Shown here: positions 33,000 to 38,763 of the stretch, in pieces
Numbering within the stretch: position 1 is the stretch's first letter
How the letters are laid out: each line of letters opens with the position of its first letter
Assembly: GCA_001464385.1 (NCBI GenBank)
Contig: LNFB01000115.1
Location: 1 to 38,763, forward strand
DNA from: Deltaproteobacteria bacterium Ga0077550
GTDB lineage: Bacteria > Myxococcota_A > Polyangia > Nannocystales > Nannocystaceae
Length of the DNA stretch: 38,763 nucleotides
Reading direction: 5' to 3'
Notes under the pieces: generated by a model
Database searches by the model: none
Told to the model about the DNA's origin: nothing
The model's input: only the letters and a program-made list of their open reading frames with translations
Program-made: the position numbers and the translations under genes

Positions 33000-33617
33000 A
33001 TGTCGACCACCGACGCCCGTGACCTCGTCGCGCGCAGCAAGCACCTGTCCTGGTTGCTCCGACACGGCGCGGTCGAGGCCGGGCTCGCGATGGATCCGGC
33101 CGGCTGGGCCGACGTCGCGGACGTGCTCGCGCGGACGAAGATGACGCGCGCGCAGCTCGAGGAGGCGGTCCGCACCAACACCAAGGGGCGGCTGCAGCAG
33201 GAGGGCGATCGCGTGCGCGCGTGCCAGGGGCACTCGCAGGCGAACACCGCCGTCGATCGCGACGCGCTCGAGCGCTCGTGGCGCGTGTATGCGGGCGACG
33301 CGAGCCTGTGGCACGGCACGTCGCTCGAGGCGATCGGGTCGATCGCGACCGCGGGGATCCTCCCGGTCGCGCGGACCCACGTGCACCTCACCGATGACCC
33401 GGCGTCGAAGGTGGGCAAGCGCGCGGCGGTGGCGTGGCTGCTCGAGATCGATCCGATCCGGGTCCGCGCGGCGGGCCTGGGGATCTTCGTCGCGCCCAAC
33501 GGGGTCATCCTCACCCGCGCGGTGCCACCGGAGTGCATCGTCGGCGCGCGCGCGATGACCAAGCGCGCGGTGGCCGACGAGGCCGAGGTGCGCGCGCGGC
33601 TCGGCCTCGCCCGCTGA
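33000..33617 (+). CDS. kptA: RNA 2'-phosphotransferase (KptA/Tpt1 family)
   Basis: A 205-residue cytoplasmic enzyme. The Tpt1 marks are all present: KHLSWLLRHGA with Arg21-His22, the KGRLQ segment, RACQGHS with Arg73, and WHGTSLEAIGSIATAGI followed by RTHVHLTDD with Arg125. The four-residue Arg-His-Arg-Arg set thought to bind and turn over the substrate is therefore kept. Tpt1 removes an internal 2'-phosphate from RNA with NAD, by ADP-ribosylation then transesterification. Some members also modify 5'-phosphate ends of nucleic acids. Bacteria mostly lack the tRNA splicing that makes such phosphates, so its bacterial job is open. It starts at ATG 33000, 6 bases after DUF3037, and is therefore likely in the same operon. 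Confidence 0.95.
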   Translation: MSTTDARDLVARSKHLSWLLRHGAVEAGLAMDPAGWADVADVLARTKMTRAQLEEAVRTNTKGRLQQEGDRVRACQGHSQANTAVDRDALERSWRVYAGDASLWHGTSLEAIGSIATAGILPVARTHVHLTDDPASKVGKRAAVAWLLEIDPIRVRAAGLGIFVAPNGVILTRAVPPECIVGARAMTKRAVADEAEVRARLGLAR

Positions 33618-33679
33618 CGCACGGCCCGCGCGCAACGCCTGCCGCGACGGCCCCGAGGGAAACGCAGTACGCTGCCCGG

Positions 33680-34156
33680 GTGTCGGCGCCCTCCCGCGTG
33701 TGGTCCGAGACCCCGGATCACGCGATCGGGGAGTGGCGCAACGTGCTGCTCACCGTCTGGCGCGGCGACATCACCGTCGGCGCGCTCGAGACCAGCCGCG
33801 TGGCGAGCCACGATCTGCACGCGCGGCACCCCGACGGCCTGGTGGTCTTCAACGTCGTCAGCCACCTCATCCCGGTGCCCGACGGCCCCGTGCGCCGCAA
33901 GGCCTCGTCGGTGCTCGGCGAGACCGGCGGCCACGTGCGCTGCACGGCGACGGTGATCGAGGGCGAGGGCTTCTGGGTGAGCACCGCGCGGGCCGTGGTC
34001 GCGACGATCACGTTGCTGTCGCGGGCCTCCCATCCGCACCGCGTGTTCGCGACGATCGACGAGGCCGCGCAGTGGGCCGAGACCTTCGTCGTCGGCGACG
34101 GCGCGCGGGCGACCGAGCTGGGGTCGGTGGCCCGGGCCCTGCTCGGCCGCGTGTGA
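33680..34156 (+). CDS. Small cytoplasmic protein, STAS-like? unknown
   Basis: A 158-residue protein from a GTG at 33680. No signal peptide. The pattern is alpha/beta: WRNVLLTVWRGDITVGALET, LVVFNVVSHLIPVPDGPVRRK, VRCTATVIEGEGFWVSTARA and FATIDEAAQWAETFV at the end. It resembles small unknown myxobacterial proteins with a STAS/SpoIIAA-like layout, where a strand-helix-strand core ends in a DEAxxW helix. This is a weak fold guess. It follows KptA by 62 bases on the same strand and so might belong to the kinase operon or be separate. Its stop is 18 bases from the convergent gene at 34175. Confidence 0.72.
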   Translation: MSAPSRVWSETPDHAIGEWRNVLLTVWRGDITVGALETSRVASHDLHARHPDGLVVFNVVSHLIPVPDGPVRRKASSVLGETGGHVRCTATVIEGEGFWVSTARAVVATITLLSRASHPHRVFATIDEAAQWAETFVVGDGARATELGSVARALLGRV

Positions 34157-34174
34157 CGTCCGCGCGCCAACGCG

Positions 34175-34729
34175 TCAGCGGGCGCGGCTGCTCGGCGCGC
34201 CGTCCTTCCACGTCACGATGCGCTGCTCGGTGGTGCCGCCGTCCTCGACCGCGAGGAGCAGATCGTCGTGCGCGTCGCCGTCGGTGTCACCGAGCGCGGT
34301 GAGGTCGAAGCGCTGCGCCTGCATCTTCGGCGCGACCACCACCGACGCGAGCGTGCCGGTGTCGTCGAGCGTGAACACGCCCGAGATGAACCGCGGCTCT
34401 GCGGTGGGATCGGTCAGCCGCAGCGGGACGTTGACCGTGACGACCGTGGTGCCGCCGCCGGGAAACGTGCCCTCGACCAGCCGCACGCGCGCCGGCGACA
34501 GCACCTTGCGACCGAGGCGACGGCGATCGGTCGACGAGAGCTCGGCGTCGAGCGTCGCGCGGACGCCGGTCAGCATGCGGGTGCCGTCTTCGCCGTCGTG
34601 ACGGAGCTCCGTGGGCGCGCGCATGGCCTCGGGCGCCGCGGCCTCGGCCGAGGACACGTCGCCGAGGGCGACCGACAGGGGCGGGAGCACGAGCATCGCG
34701 AGCAACCAGGTCAGGGAGGAGAGGATCAC
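34175..34729 (-). CDS. Exported protein, unknown function
   Basis: About 184 residues from a GTG at 34729. An AAGGA ribosome site lies 9 bases upstream, and a hydrophobic signal (LTWLLAMLVLPPLSVALG) follows at once; earlier in-frame starts would put 50 odd residues before the signal. The mature part has Ala/Pro/Glu-rich sequence, then a beta-rich domain (TVVTVNVPLRLTDP, RFISGVFTLDD, ASVVVAPKMQAQRFDL). Near its end is DTDGDAHDDLLLAV, an Asp-rich calcium-binding-like loop of the FG-GAP/dockerin style. No lipobox cysteine is present, so it is secreted or cleaved by signal peptidase I. It is divergent from the esterase gene at 34860. Function not recognised. Confidence 0.74.
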   Translation of the reverse strand: MILSSLTWLLAMLVLPPLSVALGDVSSAEAAAPEAMRAPTELRHDGEDGTRMLTGVRATLDAELSSTDRRRLGRKVLSPARVRLVEGTFPGGGTTVVTVNVPLRLTDPTAEPRFISGVFTLDDTGTLASVVVAPKMQAQRFDLTALGDTDGDAHDDLLLAVEDGGTTEQRIVTWKDGAPSSRAR

Positions 34730-34859
34730 GGGTGGGGTTCCTTGCCCGCAACGACGCGCGGCTGCCCGCAGCGCATTCCAGCCCACGCCGCGAACAAGCG
34801 CATCGCCGTGCACGAGCGCTGCGCAACAACGCGCCGATCTTCCTGATACACGAGTGCCC

Positions 34860-36389
34860 GTGAAGAACGTCTCCACGATCGCCTGCATCGCCGCCGCGCT
34901 CGTCCCGTCGGTGTTGCGCGCCGCCGAGGGCGAGCTCGTCGCCCGCCCGCTCGGATCGACCGACGCGCCCTACGGGCACCTCGAGTACGTGCCGCCGGGC
35001 TACGCCGAGGACGGCGTCAAGCACCCCGTGGTGCTGTTCCTGCACGGCGTCGGCGAGAGCGGCGACGGCGTCACCAACCTCGAGGGCCCGATGAAGGCGC
35101 ACGGCCCGGGCAAGCTGATCGATCAGGGCAGCACGTACTTCGCCGAGCAGGGCGCGCTCGTGTTCATGCCGCAGACGCCCGTGTGGTGGGACGCGAACAC
35201 GATCCACGCGTTCCTCGGCTACGTCGCCGCGAACTTCCGCGTCGATCCGCGGCGCGTCTACGTCACCGGCCTCAGCATGGGCGGCGGCGGCACGTGGAGC
35301 TACGCGTCGTCGCACCCGGGCCGCGCCGCCGCGATCCTCCCGATCTGCGGCGCGGCCGATCCCGGCGATGCGACCGCGCTGGTCGACGTGCCGGTGTGGG
35401 CGTTCCACGCGTGGGGCGATCCGACCGTGCCGCGCACCAACTCGATCGGGTGGGTCGATCACATCGCCGACGCGACCTCCGGCGTCGACGCGCCCGCGGT
35501 GCTCGGCGGCTATCCCCACGTCGACGGCAACGAGGGCGACCCCGCGGCCACCGACATGACGGCGTCGTTCGACGGCACGGCCTTCGCGTGGACCGAGGGC
35601 GCCGAGGTCTCGAACGCGTCGACGCTGCGACTGACGCTGTACCCCGACGGATCGCACGACTCGTGGACGCGCACGTACGAGGCCCCCGCGCACTGGGACT
35701 GGCTCGTCGAGCAGGTCGAGCCGACCGCGCTCGACGACGACACGTACATCGTCGACAACCTCGACGAGGGCGCGACGTTCACCGGCGAGTGGACGCGCAG
35801 CGAGGCGGTTCCGGGGTTCTACTGGTGGGACGTCCACGAGCGCGCCGCGGGGCCCGACACGAGCGCGAGCTTCTCGACGCCGCTGCCCCCCGCGATCTAC
35901 GAGGTGTACGTGAGCTGGACGGCGGGCCCCGATCGCGCGCAGGTCACCGCGCAGATCGACGGCGCCCTCGAGGCCCCGCCCGCGACGACCCTCGACATGA
36001 CGCAGGGCGGCGGCTTCACGTCGCTCGGCCAGCTCACGTTCGACGGCGGCACTGGGACGGTGACGCTCGCGGGCGCCGAGGGTGCGACGGGGCTCGTGAT
36101 CGCGGACGCGGTCGGCTTCGTGCGCCGCGCCGACCTCCCGGGGCTCGACAGCAGCGGCGGCGTCGACGACTCGGGCGACGTCGACTCGGGCGGAGCCGAG
36201 GCGACCGACGATGTGCCGGGCGGCGACGTCACGGGGGACGGCGACGCGACCGCGACAACCGAGGGCACGGGCGGTGCTGCGCAGGACGACGACGCCGGTG
36301 GTTGCGGCTGCACGGCGACGCCCGGTGGCGGCGCGTGGTGGGCGATCGTCGGCGGCGCGCTGCGGCGACGACGTCGTCAGTCGTCGTAG
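34860..36389 (+). CDS. Secreted esterase with golvesin-like domain and MYXO-CTERM tail
   Basis: A 509-residue protein. The GTG at 34860 begins a signal peptide (TIACIAAALVPSVLRA); a GTG 6 bases earlier is also in frame. Residues 30-285 are an alpha/beta hydrolase: VVLFLHGVGESGDG for the oxyanion hole, VTGLSMGGGGTW with Ser139, and a late His in LYPDGSHDSW. It belongs to the carbohydrate-esterase/PHB-depolymerase type. Residues about 300-430 (YIVDNLDEGATFTGEW, YEVYVSWTAGPDRAQV, GLVIADAVGFVRR) match the golvesin-like beta-sandwich, a polymer-binding module. A Gly/Ser/Asp linker leads to the MYXO-CTERM tail, CGC then a short hydrophobic run and RRRRRQSS. That tail targets sorting in this phylum. 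It overlaps the next gene's end by 13 bases. Confidence 0.9.
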   Translation: MKNVSTIACIAAALVPSVLRAAEGELVARPLGSTDAPYGHLEYVPPGYAEDGVKHPVVLFLHGVGESGDGVTNLEGPMKAHGPGKLIDQGSTYFAEQGALVFMPQTPVWWDANTIHAFLGYVAANFRVDPRRVYVTGLSMGGGGTWSYASSHPGRAAAILPICGAADPGDATALVDVPVWAFHAWGDPTVPRTNSIGWVDHIADATSGVDAPAVLGGYPHVDGNEGDPAATDMTASFDGTAFAWTEGAEVSNASTLRLTLYPDGSHDSWTRTYEAPAHWDWLVEQVEPTALDDDTYIVDNLDEGATFTGEWTRSEAVPGFYWWDVHERAAGPDTSASFSTPLPPAIYEVYVSWTAGPDRAQVTAQIDGALEAPPATTLDMTQGGGFTSLGQLTFDGGTGTVTLAGAEGATGLVIADAVGFVRRADLPGLDSSGGVDDSGDVDSGGAEATDDVPGGDVTGDGDATATTEGTGGAAQDDDAGGCGCTATPGGGAWWAIVGGALRRRRRQSS

Positions 36390-37954
36390 GCCTGCGGGTC
36401 CGCGAGCGCGTCCGGCTCCGCCGCGCAGCGCAGGCCGATCCCGGGATCGCGACGATCTCCGAGCGCAGCGCCGCTGTCGTCGGTGCGCAGCGATCCCGGG
36501 CGCTGATCCCAGAACGATCCGCCGCGCACCCGTCGACGACCGCGGCCGGCGTCGCCCGTCGTCCACTCCGCGACATTGCCGGCGAGATCGAGCTGACCCC
36601 AGCGCCCGACGCCCGCGGGGAACCGACCCACCTCGGCGGTCGTCGGCCAGCCGTCGTCGCCCCGCTGCGCGAGCATCCGTCGGCGACGGCCGTGGCGCTC
36701 GAACCATGCCCGACACTCGACGCCGCACGCGTTGGCGCGATCGGCCGTGATCGGCGTCTCGCCCCAGGGGTACGCGCGCTCCTGCAGCCCGCCGCCCGCG
36801 GCCCAGGCCCACTGCACGTCGTCGGGCAGATCGGCGCCGCGCCACCGGCAGTACGCCTGCGCCTGGTCGAAGTCGACGCAGTTGATCGGGTGGGCCGCGC
36901 GATCGGCCCGCGCGCCGTTGCACGCCTCCGTCGCGAGGGCCCGATCGTCGGAGTCGACGTCGCGCCACCACGCGCCGTCGTCGGCGGGCGTGCACGCGCC
37001 CGCGCGCACGCACTCGGTGTACGCGGCCACCGTGACCTCGGTGCGGTCGAGGCAGAAGTCGTCGACGTGCCCGCCGTCCTCGCCGCCCCCGCGCACGCGC
37101 GTCATGCCGACCGGACAACCGACGGCCGGGCTCGACGTCGCGGCGGCTTCACACGCGGTCCCGGTCCAGTGGTGGTCCGCGGGGCAGATCGTGACCGCGT
37201 CGCGGCGCTCGCCGAGCGGCACGAGCTCGAGCCGCAGCGGCGCGCCACACTCCTCGGGTGGCGCGACGTCGCCGGGCTTCGCGATCGCACACGCGGCCGG
37301 ATCTCCGTCGTGCGTCAACAGCTCGCGCCGCGTCGTGCTGCGGGCGCCGAGCACGGTGGTGCCGCGATCCGTGACGCCGCCGCCCATGCCCCCGGCCGTC
37401 TCGGCCTCGAGCGCATAGGCGCCGACCTGCATGCCGGTGACGACGTGGGTCGCGCTCCCGCAGTCGCCCGCGAGCTCGTCGACGCGCACGGCGGTGCGAT
37501 CGGCCTCGTACATCCCGACCAGGCGCATCGTCACCGTCAGCGCGCCCCACCGGCGCAACGTCGCCTCGAGCGCCGCGGCGCCGGCCGGCAGCTTCGCCCA
37601 CAGATCGTCCGCGCTGCGCATGTGCACCGCCTCGCGCTTGCCCGTGAAGCCGCCGTAGCGATACGTCGAGCCCGGTACCGAGCAGTGGCGCAGCACCTCG
37701 ATCGCGCAGCCGTGATGGCGCACGACGACGAGGCCCTGCCCGAGGCGACGCTCGAGCGAGCCCCGCTCGGCGGCGGCCCATCCGATCACCAGCGGGGACT
37801 CCGGTGTGGCTGCCGCGTCGCAGCGGCCCGACTCTGCGCTCCACGGCATCGCCATCGGATCGAGCATCGGCTCGGCGCTCATACGACCACACGCGCTCGT
37901 CCACGCGACCCCGACGACGACCATCCATGCGCGACCCATCCATGCGCGTGCCAT
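36377..37954 (-). CDS. SUMF1/FGE-domain lipoprotein
   Basis: A 525-residue lipoprotein from ATG 37954, lipobox TSAC with Cys22. Residues 25-280 are not recognised. They include a helix-strand domain (LVVVRHHGCAIEVLRHCSVPG, ADDLWAKLPAGAAALEATLR) and a disulphide-rich part. The C-terminal 240 residues form a SUMF1/FGE-sulfatase domain: GMTRVRGGGEDGGHVDDFCLDRTEVT, AYCRWRGADLPDDVQWAWAA, QLDLAGNVAEWTTG and RRVRGGSFWDQRP. The Cys pair of true formylglycine-generating enzymes is not apparent in the closing part, where an SLRTDDSGA stretch replaces the normal Arg-rich turn. A binding or structural role is more likely than sulfatase activation. The 3' end overlaps the convergent esterase gene by 13 bases. 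Confidence 0.88.
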   Translation of the reverse strand: MARAWMGRAWMVVVGVAWTSACGRMSAEPMLDPMAMPWSAESGRCDAAATPESPLVIGWAAAERGSLERRLGQGLVVVRHHGCAIEVLRHCSVPGSTYRYGGFTGKREAVHMRSADDLWAKLPAGAAALEATLRRWGALTVTMRLVGMYEADRTAVRVDELAGDCGSATHVVTGMQVGAYALEAETAGGMGGGVTDRGTTVLGARSTTRRELLTHDGDPAACAIAKPGDVAPPEECGAPLRLELVPLGERRDAVTICPADHHWTGTACEAAATSSPAVGCPVGMTRVRGGGEDGGHVDDFCLDRTEVTVAAYTECVRAGACTPADDGAWWRDVDSDDRALATEACNGARADRAAHPINCVDFDQAQAYCRWRGADLPDDVQWAWAAGGGLQERAYPWGETPITADRANACGVECRAWFERHGRRRRMLAQRGDDGWPTTAEVGRFPAGVGRWGQLDLAGNVAEWTTGDAGRGRRRVRGGSFWDQRPGSLRTDDSGAALGDRRDPGIGLRCAAEPDALADPQAYDD

Positions 37955-38081
37955 GGTGGTTGGTGTCGCACGACGCCGAGCGTTCGCCCGTGGCGCGCAT
38001 CACAGCGCCCCCGTGCATCCATCCCAACGCGTGAACATTCGCCTTGCGACGACGGGGTTCGTCCGACAGCTTGCAGTGTCG

Positions 38082-38726
38082 ATGCGAACCTCGATCATGG
38101 CGTTGTTGGTGGTGTCTTCGATCTGCGTCACTGTCTCCGGATGCACACGCCGCGTGATGCTGACCCAACCTCTGCGCGAGCGCTTCGAGCTCGGCATCGC
38201 CGCGCCCGAGCCCGGCGCCGAGGCGGCGGCGGGCGGGCCCGCGGCGCGCAATCCGGCCGAGCTTCAGTACTTCCTGTCGCAGCGCATCGTGCTCGAGCGC
38301 GAGGCCTCGTCGCGCCACGACAAGCTCGCGCGCGGCCGCATCTTCGTCCGCAACGGACGGTTGATCGAGCGCGTGATCATCCGGCGCGGCACACCCGGCG
38401 TCGCGGTCGACTGGGGCCCCGACTGGATCGCGGTGAGCTTCGAGGCGGGCTCGCGCCTCGTGTTCGATCTGGTCGAGGACCAGGGCATGCTCGCTCCGAC
38501 GGACGACCACGCGCCCGCCGGCCCCGACGAGCAAAAGCTGCCGCGGACGAGCTATCGGCTGCGCACGGCCGGCGCGCCGGACGGCCCGGCGACGGTGAGC
38601 TTCGACGGAGCGACGTACGAGGCGGTCCTCGGCGCGTCGCAGGCCCGGCTGCTGGTGCCGCGCAACGCCTGGACGTCGCATCGACTTCGCCGGAGGGTGC
38701 TCTCGGGGCGGCGGATCCACGATTGA
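38082..38726 (+). CDS. Lipoprotein, unknown function
   Basis: A 214-residue protein. I chose the ATG at 38082 because it starts the signal peptide directly (SIMALLVVSSICVTVSGC, Cys21); a GTG at 38031 in frame adds 17 residues. After a Glu/Ala/Gly-rich linker the mature part carries an amphipathic helix (NPAELQYFLSQRIVLERE) and then beta-rich segments (GRIFVRNGRLIERVIIRRG, DWIAVSFEAGSRLVFDL, ATVSFDGATYEAVLG). The layout resembles small outer-membrane-linked lipoproteins with a beta-barrel-like core, but I recognise no family. The gene is divergent from the SUMF1 lipoprotein (127 bases between starts). A possible next gene starts at 38758, just before the window end. Confidence 0.78.
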   Translation: MRTSIMALLVVSSICVTVSGCTRRVMLTQPLRERFELGIAAPEPGAEAAAGGPAARNPAELQYFLSQRIVLEREASSRHDKLARGRIFVRNGRLIERVIIRRGTPGVAVDWGPDWIAVSFEAGSRLVFDLVEDQGMLAPTDDHAPAGPDEQKLPRTSYRLRTAGAPDGPATVSFDGATYEAVLGASQARLLVPRNAWTSHRLRRRVLSGRRIHD

Positions 38727-38757
38727 GCCGACGTCGAGCCGCGGTGTACAAGGGGCC

Positions 38758-38763
38758 ATGCGA
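38758..38763 (+). other. Possible start of the next gene (cut by window end)
   Basis: An ATG at 38758-38760 follows AAGGGG with only 2 bases between, a close but plausible ribosome binding site. Only two codons are visible, so the product cannot be described. Confidence 0.25.

Noticed and set aside
34287..37118. 943-codon minus-strand ORF opposite the esterase gene
   Set aside because: It covers two well supported genes in another frame and has the composition of a shadow frame.
1..38763. Search for CRISPR arrays, tRNA and rRNA genes, and transposase genes
   Set aside because: No spaced repeats, no tRNA-like cloverleaf with CCA end, no rRNA stretch and no transposase motif were seen by reading.

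Overview
The window is about 39 kb of very GC-rich DNA (around 70% by eye) from a delta-type predator or soil/marine bacterium. It most likely belongs to the phylum Myxococcota, near Nannocystaceae. The grounds are: the very high share of exported lipoproteins with Gly/Ser/Asp-rich linkers after the lipobox cysteine; two sets of DUF1592/DUF1552- and DUF1549/DUF1501-type surface cytochrome-like proteins; a MYXO-CTERM sorting tail; and an AgmX-like protein. This is inference from gene content, as no rRNA or other marker gene is present. I see no tRNA, rRNA, CRISPR array, insertion sequence or phage gene, and no gene-free stretch longer than 300 bases.

Layout. 1-996 is the C-terminal part of pyruvate carboxylase. 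1063-3583 holds a secreted lipoprotein, then a short-chain dehydrogenase with its TetR-type regulator behind a palindromic promoter/operator. 3630-7476 is a minus-strand run of lipoproteins and a methyltransferase. 7585-9035 holds a small lipoprotein, a 60-residue membrane protein and a GST-like protein. 9055-9120 is a relic that copies part of the medium-chain dehydrogenase gene lying 2.4 kb downstream. 9141-12188 has a propeller-like lipoprotein, a CHAD-like lipoprotein and that dehydrogenase. 12434-15516 is a translationally coupled DUF1592-DUF1552 pair. 15543-17461 (minus) holds a lipoprotein and a SpoIID plus bulb-lectin fusion. 17587-19799 holds a VOC protein and an orphan ABC-type binding lipoprotein. 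19873-24496 (minus) is a four-gene group: a TPR protein, a transmembrane protein with an apparent frameshift, a lipoprotein and an AgmX-like protein. 24700-29256 is a second surface module, with two CxxCH lipoproteins and a Tat-exported DUF1501 protein. 29397-31771 carries two secreted enzymes, an esterase and a PNGase F-like protein. 31838-34156 is a compact cytoplasmic operon: HipA-like kinase, DUF3037 protein, RNA 2'-phosphotransferase (KptA/Tpt1) and a small unknown protein. 34175-38726 returns to the surface theme: a secreted protein, an esterase with a golvesin-like domain and MYXO-CTERM tail, a SUMF1-domain lipoprotein and a last lipoprotein.

How it fits together. About half of the genes encode proteins anchored in or passing through the envelope, many apparently for polymer degradation (esterases, deglycosylation, peptidoglycan cleavage) or surface redox and adhesion. 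The kinase-DUF3037-KptA operon is the strongest candidate for an undescribed system, because it joins a HipA-fold kinase to an NAD-dependent RNA-end/2'-phosphate enzyme with tight translational coupling. Other points worth a check are the CHAD-like fold on a lipoprotein, the dehydrogenase relic, the likely frameshift at 20966-20970, a G-rich repeat before the TPR gene and a tandem hairpin repeat before the kinase operon.
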